Part shown: in pieces, positions 34,810 to 43,581 of the stretch
How positions within the stretch are numbered: the stretch's first letter is position 1
How the letters are laid out: every line of letters begins with the position of its first letter
NCBI GenBank assembly: GCA_001657315.1
Contig: LYSV01000046.1
Span: 1 to 44,580 of the forward strand
Direction: 5' to 3'
DNA: 44,580 bases
Origin: Flammeovirgaceae bacterium BBD 1991-12
GTDB taxonomy: Bacteria > Bacteroidota > Bacteroidia > Cytophagales > Cyclobacteriaceae
The notes under the pieces: generated by a model
The model's database searches: none
What the model was told of the DNA's origin: nothing
Seen by the model: the letters and a program-made list of their open reading frames with translations, nothing else
Position numbers and translations under genes: made by a program

Positions 34810-35680
34810 TCTTCAACGTTTTGTTTCTGATCTTAAATAGTTTCAAAAGCTTTGGGACGTAGTCCTCTTCTGTATCTACGGAAATGAAGTTGATCTGGTG
34901 CTTCTTTGCAAATTTCGATAGCTTTTCCTCATTTTCAGCATAGTTCTTTTTGATCTTTGAACGGAAGCTTCCAAATGACGTATTGACCCAGATCGTTTTC
35001 CTGCTTTCCTTGTCGAACACAGGCACGATCCCAAGCTTCGGCAGCCGGGTCTCGCGTCTGTCTGTGATCCTTACCATGACCAGGTCATGCTTTTTGGCCA
35101 GTCCTTTCAGGTTATGGAAGTAGTCTTCATCAATGAAATCAGAAATGAATATGACCACACTACGTCTTTTTATGGTATTCAACGTAAAAAGGATGGCTTT
35201 GGAAAGGTCGGTTTTATGTGAAGCAGGCTTCAGTTGTATGAGGCTGTTAATTATCTCATACGCCTGTTTGGCGCCCTTTGTAGGTTTAACATATTTTTCT
35301 TTTTGGTCGGAAAAGCTGATCAGACCCACCTGACTGGCTTCCTTTACCGCAGAAAGCGCTAAAACCCCACAGATCTCCTTACCAATGTCCAGCTTTTGTG
35401 AGCCGGGGCTGCCAATCTCCTGTGAGCCACTCACATCCAGAATGAACAGTACGGTTTGTTCCTTCTCTTCCTTAAAGGTTTTGACGAAGGTGCCATGACC
35501 TTTTGCACTCACGTTCCAGTCTATTGTACGTATATCATCGCCATACTGATAGGCACGTACGTCATCAAATTCCAGTCCGGAGCCCTTGAAGATCGAATGA
35601 AAGTCTCCCTGCATCTGGCTATTGATAGCCTTTCTGATCTGTATTTCGTACTTTCGTAACTTCTTAATGAGATCCTTCAT
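34802..35680 (-). CDS. DUF58 protein
   Basis: With the ATG at 35680 the protein has 292 residues. The DUF58 hallmark GSGLEFDDVRAYQYGDDIRTIDWNVSAKGHG lies near residue 32. A VWA-like fold with LFILDVSGSQEIGS follows near 80, and VVIFISDFIDEDYF near 167. Normally a moxR ATPase stands just upstream; here the upstream neighbour is a divergent DUF4296 gene. The protein is cytoplasmic and its role with MoxR-like ATPases is known only in outline. Confidence 0.92.
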   Translation of the reverse strand: MKDLIKKLRKYEIQIRKAINSQMQGDFHSIFKGSGLEFDDVRAYQYGDDIRTIDWNVSAKGHGTFVKTFKEEKEQTVLFILDVSGSQEIGSPGSQKLDIGKEICGVLALSAVKEASQVGLISFSDQKEKYVKPTKGAKQAYEIINSLIQLKPASHKTDLSKAILFTLNTIKRRSVVIFISDFIDEDYFHNLKGLAKKHDLVMVRITDRRETRLPKLGIVPVFDKESRKTIWVNTSFGSFRSKIKKNYAENEEKLSKFAKKHQINFISVDTEEDYVPKLLKLFKIRNKTLKSV

Positions 35681-35802
35681 TGGCTCGATTTTCGCTGTGC
35701 AAATATCACAAAATTGATGAATATTCCCTTTTTGCAAAAGGGCTCTTGTTTACAAGGAAGAAATTAAGGTTCAATGGCGTGGGTCACAAATGAGTTGCAA
35801 TA

Positions 35803-36249
35803 ATGAGAACAAATTCAACATATAGTCTGAAAGGTAGCAGAATACCTGTGTTGCTGTTGTTGATCACGATGTTCATGGCATGCTCTTCAGAAGGCGTTCC
35901 TGAAGGTGTACTGACACAGGATCAGATGGTCCCGATCTTTCTGGATGTCTATCTGGCAGAAGGGAAGGTAAATAACCTCAAGGTGAAAAGGGACTCCTCC
36001 CTGGCCCTGTTCGAAATTTATGAACAGTTGATCTTTGAGAAACACAATGTTTCTGATTCTATATACCGGCTTAGTATGTCGTATTATTATGATCATCCTG
36101 ATCAGCTGGAAATGATCTACGAAACGGTGCTGGACAGCCTGAACCTACTGGAGAAGCGTCTGGAAGAAAAAAAGGAGGAGGAAGAGAAGCTCAAGGAGGA
36201 CACCGCACCGGAAAAGGTGGCAAAGCCTGAAAAAGTGGTGGATGCATAG
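35803..36249 (+). CDS. DUF4296 lipoprotein
   Basis: The 148-residue protein has a signal peptide ending MFMAC (lipobox), followed by a DUF4296 domain: VLTQDQMVPIFLDVYLAEGKVN, then SLALFEIYEQLIFEKHNVSDSIYRLSMSYYYDHPDQLEMIYETVLDSL. A charged, glutamate- and lysine-rich tail follows. These proteins are lipid-anchored in Bacteroidota and their function is unknown. It precedes mutS2 by 108 bp. Confidence 0.9.
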   Translation: MRTNSTYSLKGSRIPVLLLLITMFMACSSEGVPEGVLTQDQMVPIFLDVYLAEGKVNNLKVKRDSSLALFEIYEQLIFEKHNVSDSIYRLSMSYYYDHPDQLEMIYETVLDSLNLLEKRLEEKKEEEEKLKEDTAPEKVAKPEKVVDA

Positions 36250-36300
36250 GGGGTGGAGAGCATGGCGCTTAGCGCATGGCGGAGGCAGCCAAATTTTTAG
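36250..36300. repeat. GCATGGCG word repeat and palindrome
   Basis: GCATGGCG occurs twice, around a GCGCTTAGCGC palindrome (36265-36275). The wording resembles the GCATGGAGCATAG repeats near 39465. Confidence 0.45.
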
Positions 36301-36357
36301 TGAATTAAAAAATCATTTTCTACTTACTATTAAAGACTTACTACTAAAGTACTATCA

Positions 36358-38739
36358 ATGCTTTTCCCAAAGGATATAGAAGGCAAGCTGGGGTTTGACA
36401 AGGTACGGGAGCTTGTAAAGGGCAGATGCAGAAGCCAGTTGGGCTCAGAAATGGTGGACAGGCTGCGGTTTATCAGTGAGTTTGACCTTATCAGAAAGTT
36501 ACTTAACCAAACGGATGAATTCAGAAGACTGCTACAGGCCGAGGAAGCCTTTCCTTCTGAATATTATCTGGATGTAAGGCCCTCGTTGGAGAAAGCGAGG
36601 GTAGAAGGCAGCTTCCTGGATGAACGCCAGCTCAGAAACATAAGCTTGTCCCTGGCCACGATCAATAACTCCGTAAAGTTCCTGAGATCAAGACAGGAGA
36701 GCTATCCCTTTCTATTTGCATTGACCGATGATCTTGACGTATCCATTGACCTTGTTGCTTCTGTTGACCGTAAAATTGATGATGAGCCCCGTGTAAAGGA
36801 CAACGCGTCCCAGGAGTTGCAAAGGATCAGACGAGGTCTGAGCCAAAAGCATCAGCAGGTAAGGAAAACGCTTGAGTCAGAGTTCAGAAGTGCTGCCAGG
36901 GAGGGCTTTATACCAGATGGCGCCTCTATTACAGTGCGCGATGGACGCATGGTGATCCCCGTTGCGTCAGAGTATAAAAGAAGGGTAAAGGGCTTTGTGC
37001 ATGATGAATCATCTACCGGACAGACCGTTTTTATTGAGCCTGCTTCTGTCCTTGAAGGAAACAATGAACTTAGAGAGCTGGAATATGCCGAAAAAAGAGA
37101 GATCATAAAAATACTTACGGAGCTGACGGACTCACTCAGAGCCCATCTGCCATCATTGAAAAAGGCCTACCGGTTCCTCGGACTCATTGACTTTATACAG
37201 GCGAAGGCACGCATTGCCATGGAACTGGGGGCGATAATGCCATCCATTAAGAATGAACCATTCCTGTCCTGGGAGGGAGCCAGACACCCTTTGCTCTATC
37301 TGTCTCATCGAAAGCAGAATAAAGAGGTTGTTCCTCTAAATATCCGTCTGAATGAGCAACAACGGATACTGATCATTTCAGGTCCCAATGCAGGAGGTAA
37401 ATCTGTTTGCCTGAAGACGGTAGGGCTTTTGCAATTGATGCTACAGTCAGGATTGCTGGTGCCGGTAGAGGAGCGTTCCGAATTTGGGATATTTGAGGAT
37501 GTATTCATAGATATAGGTGATGAGCAATCCATTGAGAATGATCTGAGTACCTATAGCTCCCACCTTTCCAACATGAAGTTTTTTATGAAGCACTGTGGGC
37601 AGGAGAGCTTGTGTCTGATCGATGAATTTGGTACAGGCACTGATCCGCAGTTTGGGGGAGCTATAGCTGAGGCCGTTTTGAAGGAGATGAAAAACAGGCG
37701 CACTTTTGGTGTGATCACTACACATTACAGCAATATAAAGAATTACGCTGAAAATGAGGAAGGGCTGATCAACGGGGCCATGAAGTTCGATATGACGCAT
37801 TTACAACCGCTTTATATGCTGGAAGTGGGTAAGCCTGGCAGTTCATTCTCCCTTGAGATCGCCCGAAAGATAGGTATACCGGGTGAGGTAATCCAATATG
37901 CACGGGAGGCTATTGGCAATAAGGCCATTGATGTGGATAACCTGCTACTCAAGCTGGAAAGGCAAAAACAAAAGATCGTGGAAAGAGACCGGAAGCTGAA
38001 GGAAAAGGAGCAAGAGGTAAATCAGCTGCAATCGAAATATCGCAGTCTGACGGAAGAGCTGGAGGTAAGTAAAAAATCGATCATTAACAAGGCTAAACAG
38101 GAGGCAGCTTCTCTGCTAAAGGAGACAAACAGGGAGATAGAAAAAACCATCCGCCATATTAAGGAAAACAAGGCTGAAAAAAAGGAAACCCGGAAGGTTA
38201 GACAGAAACTTTCTGATCTTAGGGATAAAGTGGACAAACCCTCAGTGAAAGAGCCGGAGATCCGAGTGGTTGCAGGTGAGATTGGTGTTGGTGACGCTGT
38301 AAGGATCCTCGGGCAGGAAGTAGCCGGTGAGGTACTATCGCTAAAGGGCAAGGCTGCTGAAGTACAATTCGGTGATCTGAAGTCTACTGTAAAGCTCAGC
38401 AGGCTGGAGAAGGTTTCTAAGGGACAGTCCAAAAAGATCAATAAGCAACGGTATTCAGGTACAAAAGGGATCGATCTGAATCAAAAGCTTTCTACCTTCA
38501 GCAGTACACTGGATGTACGGGGCAAAAGGGCTGAGGAGGTGTTTTCTCTGGTAGATCGCTTTATTGATGACGCACTTCTTTTCAATATCGACGAGGTGAG
38601 GATCTTACACGGCAAGGGTGACGGTGTTCTGCGTCAGGTAATACGTGACCATCTCAGAAAGCTGAATGTGGCAGAGATTATTGCGGATGAGCATGTGGAA
38701 CGGGGAGGGGCAGGAATTTCAGTGGTGCAGTTGAAATGA
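36358..38739 (+). CDS. mutS2: Endonuclease MutS2
   Basis: The 793-residue protein has the MutS2 layout. A core/clamp region comes first, without a mismatch-recognition domain. The ATPase follows with Walker A ISGPNAGGKS near residue 340, the Walker B region SLCLIDEFGTGTDPQFGGA and the ITTHYSNIKNYA helix. A coiled coil of about 120 residues comes next. A C-terminal Smr nuclease domain has LDVRGKRAEE near 720 and HGKGDGVLR near 755. Family members act on stalled ribosomes or recombination intermediates. A strong terminator follows. Confidence 0.96.
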   Translation: MLFPKDIEGKLGFDKVRELVKGRCRSQLGSEMVDRLRFISEFDLIRKLLNQTDEFRRLLQAEEAFPSEYYLDVRPSLEKARVEGSFLDERQLRNISLSLATINNSVKFLRSRQESYPFLFALTDDLDVSIDLVASVDRKIDDEPRVKDNASQELQRIRRGLSQKHQQVRKTLESEFRSAAREGFIPDGASITVRDGRMVIPVASEYKRRVKGFVHDESSTGQTVFIEPASVLEGNNELRELEYAEKREIIKILTELTDSLRAHLPSLKKAYRFLGLIDFIQAKARIAMELGAIMPSIKNEPFLSWEGARHPLLYLSHRKQNKEVVPLNIRLNEQQRILIISGPNAGGKSVCLKTVGLLQLMLQSGLLVPVEERSEFGIFEDVFIDIGDEQSIENDLSTYSSHLSNMKFFMKHCGQESLCLIDEFGTGTDPQFGGAIAEAVLKEMKNRRTFGVITTHYSNIKNYAENEEGLINGAMKFDMTHLQPLYMLEVGKPGSSFSLEIARKIGIPGEVIQYAREAIGNKAIDVDNLLLKLERQKQKIVERDRKLKEKEQEVNQLQSKYRSLTEELEVSKKSIINKAKQEAASLLKETNREIEKTIRHIKENKAEKKETRKVRQKLSDLRDKVDKPSVKEPEIRVVAGEIGVGDAVRILGQEVAGEVLSLKGKAAEVQFGDLKSTVKLSRLEKVSKGQSKKINKQRYSGTKGIDLNQKLSTFSSTLDVRGKRAEEVFSLVDRFIDDALLFNIDEVRILHGKGDGVLRQVIRDHLRKLNVAEIIADEHVERGGAGISVVQLK

Positions 38740-38740
38740 A

Positions 38741-38762
38741 AAAAGCCCCATCCGGGGCTTTT
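38741..38762 (+). terminator. Rho-independent terminator after mutS2
   Basis: A perfect stem AAAAGCCCC with GGGGCTTTT around a four-base loop starts just after the mutS2 stop codon. The A and T flanks make it usable from both sides. Confidence 0.9.
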
Positions 38763-38792
38763 CATCAACTTACAATTTGACGATATCTTATC

Positions 38793-39278
38793 TTAATTAC
38801 TTTTGGTGAGGTTAAAAACCCAATCACCGTTAATGCTTTTTGTTCTTCCAACACTTTCTCCATCTACGAGATCATTGAATTGCATCGTCATGCTGGTTCC
38901 TCCACTGATCTGAACTGCAGCAGGAAAATCTGTATCTCCGTTAAGAGTCACCGTGAAGCTGGTCGCATTATCACCGGAAACAGTGAATGAACCGCTGGCG
39001 GCTCCAAACACATCTACTTCGGCACTTTCATCATCCGTAACCGTATACTGTCCAGAGGTGTTAAAGGTCATCGTGAAGTTGGTCCAGACGCCCGGAGCAT
39101 CATTGCCTTCCAGTTTTACATTGCTGCCATCACCATTGGTAGTCCAGGTGCCATTGAGTGCATTTAATTGCTGTTCTTCAATGGTAGGACCGTCGCCATT
39201 ATCATCATTGCTACAGCCCATCATAGCCAGGGTGCCCATTAACACACCAAAGCTTGTAAGATATAATAGTTTTTTCAT
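38793..39278 (-). CDS. Small lipoprotein, lipocalin-like
   Basis: The 161-residue protein starts with a signal peptide and a lipobox ending MMGC, then an acidic SNDDNGDGP linker typical of surface-exposed Bacteroidota lipoproteins. The rest is rich in beta strands with a WTTNGDGS start and a WVFNLTK end, like lipocalin-type DUF proteins. It has a high Asn, Thr and Ser content and no enzyme motif. It is convergent with mutS2. Confidence 0.78.
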   Translation of the reverse strand: MKKLLYLTSFGVLMGTLAMMGCSNDDNGDGPTIEEQQLNALNGTWTTNGDGSNVKLEGNDAPGVWTNFTMTFNTSGQYTVTDDESAEVDVFGAASGSFTVSGDNATSFTVTLNGDTDFPAAVQISGGTSMTMQFNDLVDGESVGRTKSINGDWVFNLTKSN

Positions 39279-39399
39279 TCCGGATTAGTTTTTAATTCCT
39301 TATTAGAACGGGAAATTTAGTAATTATTTTAATTCGATCTGTAAAATTAAGAAATTAATTCCGGCAAATTCAACCATAAATAACTCTTAATGTGAGTAG

Positions 39400-39529
39400 G
39401 TAACCGGGGTTGGTGGCTGATTAATCTGATACTGGTCGCTGGTTAGCTGGATAAAAGGGATCGGGCATGGAGCATAGAGCATAGGATAGGCCGGAACCAG
39501 TACCCAGTACCCAGTAACTTGTCACTGAA
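39400..39529. repeat. Second intergenic word-repeat cluster
   Basis: Words of the type CTGGTCGCTGGTTAGCTGG (39432-39450) face CCAGTACCCAGTACCCAGTAA (39497-39517), with a GCATGGAGCATAGAGCATAGG stretch (39465-39485) between them. The CCCAGTA unit repeats with a period of seven. This cluster lies between two genes on the same strand. Confidence 0.65.
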
Positions 39530-40153
39530 CTACTTTTTTTTGAAATCATTCACATTGATCACCTCATCGCATCCCTCATATTCTTCTTCCTGATTGGAAG
39601 CCACGATCAGCAATTGTGAATTAAGGCTGGTGACCAGGTCTCTGTACCAACGCATACCTTGTTTGTCCAGATTGGTGCCGGGCTCATCCAACAATACGAT
39701 ATCACTTTCAGAAAAAAGTGCCAGAGCGAGTTTGGTACGTTGTTTCATGCCGGAGGAGAAGTTTTTGATAAACTTGTTTTTAGCGTCTGACAGATACGCT
39801 ATGTCGATAATTTCATGGATGGAATGCCCCACCCTTGGTTTTCTGAATCTGAAATGGAAGTCAAAGAGTTCGTAGAGCGTCAGCTCCTCGATTAACTCCA
39901 TATAGGGAGTAGCAATGGTCAAATAGCGAAAGACCTGTTCGGCTTCTACGGTATTGTCGTTTTTTACATACTGGATATTTCCCTTGGAGGGGAGCATGAA
40001 TCCGGAAATGATCTGAAGTAAGGTAGATTTGCCGCTGCCATTGGGACCTGTGATGGCATAAAAACCACCGGACTGGAAAGAATAATCGAGATTTTGAAAA
40101 ATGATCTCCCGGTTGAATCGTTTTCCCAGTTGCTGCAGCTCGATCTGAAACAT
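39530..40153 (-). CDS. ABC transporter ATP-binding protein
   Basis: The 207-residue protein is a single ABC ATPase: Walker A TGPNGSGKST at about 36, a signature FSSGMKQR near 133, Walker B DIVLLDEPGTNLD near 153, and the end of the domain VASNQEEEYEGCDEV. The usual H-loop histidine is replaced by asparagine in SNQEEE. No permease gene is adjacent, so its partner is elsewhere. It ends the lipid A operon, 75 bp after lpxA. Confidence 0.92.
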   Translation of the reverse strand: MFQIELQQLGKRFNREIIFQNLDYSFQSGGFYAITGPNGSGKSTLLQIISGFMLPSKGNIQYVKNDNTVEAEQVFRYLTIATPYMELIEELTLYELFDFHFRFRKPRVGHSIHEIIDIAYLSDAKNKFIKNFSSGMKQRTKLALALFSESDIVLLDEPGTNLDKQGMRWYRDLVTSLNSQLLIVASNQEEEYEGCDEVINVNDFKKK

Positions 40154-40159
40154 TTGAAA

Positions 40160-40228
40160 TAGGAAATCAGAAATGTGAAATCAGAAATAATCCTCTTTTC
40201 ATATTTCCGCTTTCAGATCTCTGATTTT
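40160..40228. repeat. GAAATCAGAAAT word repeat
   Basis: GAAATCAGAAAT occurs at about 40164-40175 and again 14 bases later at 40178-40189, and complementary words (TTTCAGATCTCTGATTT) lie to the right. It fills the gap between lpxA and the ABC gene. Confidence 0.5.
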
Positions 40229-41008
40229 TTAATAGGTATATCCCTTCATCACACCGCGGTCGGAGTTTCTGATAAAGTTAATGATCTCATCCCGCTCCCG
40301 TGAGGGCGATAGTTCCAGCTCCACCAGGTCCACGGCTTTGGAGTTGTTCAATCCTTTCAGAAAAATGTAACGGTAGATCTCCTGTATCTCGTTTATCTTT
40401 TCGGACGAGAAGCCTCTGCGCCGGAGCCCAATTGAATTGATCCCGCAGTAGGTGAGTGGCTCCCGGGCTGCTTTTGTATAGGGTGGAACATCTTTTCTGA
40501 CCAGAGAACCTCCGGAAACCATCACATGCGCTCCCACTTTTACAAACTGGTGTATGGCACTGGAACCGCCAATAATGGCATGATCGTCAATATTGACGTG
40601 GCCGGCTAATTGAACAGCATTTACCAGTATACAGTTATCGCCAATGGTGCAATCATGAGCGACGTGCACATAGGCCATCAGCAGGCAGTTCTTGCCGATG
40701 ATTGTTTTATATTTATCATCCGTCCCCCGGCTTATGGTCACATATTCGCGGATCACGGTGTTATCGCCAATGAATGTTTCCGTCTCTTCTCCCTTGTACT
40801 TCAGATCCTGGGGTACGGACGAAACAGAAGCACCCGGGTAAATTTTGACGTTTTTGCCGATGCGTGCTCCTTCAAAGATCGTGACATTAGGCCCCACCCA
40901 GGTACCTTCTTCAATGGTTACATTGGCGTGGATCACGGCAAAAGGCTCAATAACCACATTTCTGGCAATCTTGGCCTGCGGATGTATGTATGCTAAAGGC
41001 TGATTCAT
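40229..41008 (-). CDS. lpxA: Acyl-ACP--UDP-N-acetylglucosamine O-acyltransferase LpxA
   Basis: The 259-residue protein is a left-handed parallel beta helix of hexapeptide repeats, with the catalytic histidine in MAYVHVAHDCTIGDN and the LAGHVNIDDHAIIGG and HQFVKVG segments of LpxA. The C-terminal helices include GINSIGLRRRGFS. It adds the first acyl chain to UDP-GlcNAc in lipid A synthesis. Its ATG overlaps the lpxC-fabZ stop by four bases. Confidence 0.97.
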   Translation of the reverse strand: MNQPLAYIHPQAKIARNVVIEPFAVIHANVTIEEGTWVGPNVTIFEGARIGKNVKIYPGASVSSVPQDLKYKGEETETFIGDNTVIREYVTISRGTDDKYKTIIGKNCLLMAYVHVAHDCTIGDNCILVNAVQLAGHVNIDDHAIIGGSSAIHQFVKVGAHVMVSGGSLVRKDVPPYTKAAREPLTYCGINSIGLRRRGFSSEKINEIQEIYRYIFLKGLNNSKAVDLVELELSPSRERDEIINFIRNSDRGVMKGYTY

Positions 41009-42399
41009 GAGTCTTTTCTTACTATGCTGGCCATCATGGTTCCCTCACACACCAGCGAATTGCCTACATAGGCTCTGCCGGCCATTCTGGCAATTCCTCT
41101 TTTTATAGGGGCCAGAAGATCACATTTTATGACCATGGTATCCCCTGGCAGCACCATTTTTCTGAATCTGAAGTTTTCAATCCCCAGGAAGTAGGTCCAG
41201 TAGTTTTCAGGGTCAGGAACAGTGTTAAGTACCAGGATGCCCCCTATCTGGGTCATAGCTTCTACCTGTAGCACACCGGGCATAACCGGGTTACCCGGGA
41301 AGTGACCCTGGAAGAAGTTTTCATTCAGAGTGACATTCTTTACACCCGATACGCTCTCATCATCCAGGTGGATGATCTTATCGATCAGTAAAAAAGGATA
41401 TCTGTGAGGGAGAATGTTGATGATCTGGTTAATGTCCAGTACCGGAGGCAGATTGGGATTGTACTTGGGTACATTATGTCTTGACGATCTCGCCATTGCC
41501 TTTTTGAGCTTTTTTGCAAAGGCCACGTTAGCGGCGTGCCCCGGACGTGCGGCAAGGATCTGAGCCTTGATAGGTCTGCCGGCCAGGGCAAGGTCTCCCA
41601 TTACATCCAGCAACTTGTGCCGGGCTGGTTCATTTTTGTATCGTAGCTCTACATTATTCAGTATACCCTCTTTCTTCACTTCTACCTTGGGCTTGTTGAA
41701 GAGCTCAGCTATGCTGGCCAGCTCATGCTCCTCCACTACCCGGTCTACCACCACAATGGCGTTGTTAAGGTCACCTCCTTTGATCAGATTGTTTTTATGA
41801 AGCATTTCCAGCTCATGAAGGAAACAGAAGGTCCTGCAGGATGCAATCTCCTTTTCAAACTGGTTAATATCATTTAGTGAGGCATGCTGGCTTCCAAGCA
41901 CGGGCGAGTTGTAATCGATCATCACGGTAAGACGATAATCGTCCAGCGGTAAGGCAGCTATTTCCACATCACGCGAAGCGTCCCGGTAAAAGATGCCGTC
42001 CTGCACCTCATAAAAGTCCCGCAGCGCATTTTGTTCTTCAGTGCCTGCTTCTTTCAGGATCTCTACAAACTGTTTGGAGCTGCCATCCATTATAGGGGGT
42101 TCGGGACCATCCAGTTGTATTAGTACATTGTCTATTTCAAGGCCTACCAGCGCTGCAAGGGTATGCTCCACTGTATTGATACGCGCCCCGCTTTGTTCTA
42201 TAGTAGTCCCTCTGGAAAGGTCCACTACATTATCGACATCCGCATCCACCACGGGTTCTCCCTCCAGATCGATACGTTGAAATTTTATACCATGATCGGG
42301 TTTGGCAGGCAGAAAGGTCATATTTGTCTGAACACCTGTGTGAAGGCCCACGCCTGACAAAGTCACCGACTTTTTGATGGTGTGCTGCTTAATATTCAT
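41005..42399 (-). CDS. lpxC-fabZ: Bifunctional LpxC deacetylase / FabZ dehydratase
   Basis: The 464-residue protein joins two enzymes. Residues 1 to about 300 are LpxC: SGVGLHTG, the zinc-binding histidine in NTVEHTLAAL (near 78), and HKLLDVMGDLALAGRPIKAQILAARPGHAAN. The FabZ part starts near residue 320 with LPHRYPFLLIDKI, and has NFFQGHFPGNPVMPGVLQVEAMTQ with the active His and Glu. The fusion is normal in Bacteroidota. It couples lipid A deacetylation with acyl chain supply. The 188-bp gap to the lpxD stop holds the displaced lpxD tail. Confidence 0.97.
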   Translation of the reverse strand: MNIKQHTIKKSVTLSGVGLHTGVQTNMTFLPAKPDHGIKFQRIDLEGEPVVDADVDNVVDLSRGTTIEQSGARINTVEHTLAALVGLEIDNVLIQLDGPEPPIMDGSSKQFVEILKEAGTEEQNALRDFYEVQDGIFYRDASRDVEIAALPLDDYRLTVMIDYNSPVLGSQHASLNDINQFEKEIASCRTFCFLHELEMLHKNNLIKGGDLNNAIVVVDRVVEEHELASIAELFNKPKVEVKKEGILNNVELRYKNEPARHKLLDVMGDLALAGRPIKAQILAARPGHAANVAFAKKLKKAMARSSRHNVPKYNPNLPPVLDINQIINILPHRYPFLLIDKIIHLDDESVSGVKNVTLNENFFQGHFPGNPVMPGVLQVEAMTQIGGILVLNTVPDPENYWTYFLGIENFRFRKMVLPGDTMVIKCDLLAPIKRGIARMAGRAYVGNSLVCEGTMMASIVRKDS

Positions 42400-42587
42400 T
42401 TTTTGTCAATACCCTTAAAACACTCATCCGATGTAGTGATGAGAACATATGATCCCGTAGATTTCAATGCTGTGATCTTACCCGGAATGCAATGGGTCTG
42501 TTTAAGTTTTAGTTGTCGTTCTTTAGCACCTTTACTGAAATGACGGCAAATTTAGGATTTTTTCCTCAAGTTGCTTTAACCTGCGGC

Positions 42588-43574
42588 TTAAATCAGGAAG
42601 ATTCTTGAAGACCGCGTACGAAATGCAAGCAGTTCAAAACCAGGGCTTCCCATAAGTTTGACATTACCCTTGGGCACTGATTTTCCTATTCCGGCCTGGG
42701 CTCCTATGGAAGTGTTATCACCGATCTCCAGGTGTCCTGCTATACCCACCTGGCCTGCTATAACTGAGCTGCTTCCTATAGTGGTCGATCCACTGATCCC
42801 TGTTTGTGCGGCGATGACGGTATTGCTCCCTATAGTTACATTGTGCGCTATCTGTATCAGGTTGTCCAGCTTTACTCCATCATCGATCCTGGTGGAATCT
42901 CCGTGGAAGGTGGCACAGTCTATCACTGTATTTGCGCCTACATCCACATGATTCCCTATGATCACGTTGCCCATCTGCGGGATGGTCTTGTACGTGCCGT
43001 CTTCCTGCGGAGCAAAACCAAACCCTGCGCTACCGATAACTGCGCCGGAATGGATCACGCAATACGAACCAACCCGGGTGTTGTTGTACAGCTTCGCACC
43101 GGCATGTATAATCGTATTGTCGCCTATTTCACAATTGTCCCCGATGTAGGTATGCGGGTATATTTTTACATTCGTACCGATCTTTGTATTCTTCCCTATG
43201 TATGAAAATGCACCCCGGTATATTTCCTGTCCGAAAATACTACCCTCTCCGGCAAAAGAGGGCTCTTCCACGCCCGTTTTTTGGAAGCTTACAAACTTGT
43301 AATACTCTTCCAGCAGTAGCGTGAAACTGGAATAGGGGTCCTTTACTCTGATCAGCGTGGTTTCCACGGGCTTCCGGGCCTGAAAGTCCTTGTTTACAAT
43401 TACAGCACTGGCCTCGGTTATATAAATGAAACTTTCGTATTTGGGGTTGGAGAGAAAAGAGATCTGGCCATTTTTAGCCTCCTGTATCTTCGCCAGCATT
43501 CGTACTTTGGCTTTTTTATCTCCTTGTACTTCGCCACCTACAAGCTCAGCTATTTGGCTAACGGTAAATTCCAT
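42588..43574 (-). CDS. lpxD: UDP-3-O-acylglucosamine N-acyltransferase LpxD, frameshifted at 3' end
   Basis: The protein as read has 328 residues. It has the LpxD N-terminal uridine-binding domain (QIAELVGGEVQGD, QISFLSNPKY), hexapeptide repeats, and the catalytic histidine in IQIAHNVTIG. It adds the second acyl chain in lipid A synthesis. The reading frame ends in FELLAFRTRSSRIFLI, unlike LpxD. Reading the -1 frame from about 42617 gives YAVFKNLPDLSRRLKQLEEK and stops at 42532, a typical LpxD C-terminal helix and a total near 347 residues. A one-base loss has occurred at 42612-42623, or it is a sequencing error. Confidence 0.93.
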   Translation of the reverse strand: MEFTVSQIAELVGGEVQGDKKAKVRMLAKIQEAKNGQISFLSNPKYESFIYITEASAVIVNKDFQARKPVETTLIRVKDPYSSFTLLLEEYYKFVSFQKTGVEEPSFAGEGSIFGQEIYRGAFSYIGKNTKIGTNVKIYPHTYIGDNCEIGDNTIIHAGAKLYNNTRVGSYCVIHSGAVIGSAGFGFAPQEDGTYKTIPQMGNVIIGNHVDVGANTVIDCATFHGDSTRIDDGVKLDNLIQIAHNVTIGSNTVIAAQTGISGSTTIGSSSVIAGQVGIAGHLEIGDNTSIGAQAGIGKSVPKGNVKLMGSPGFELLAFRTRSSRIFLI

Positions 43575-43581
43575 TAAATGT

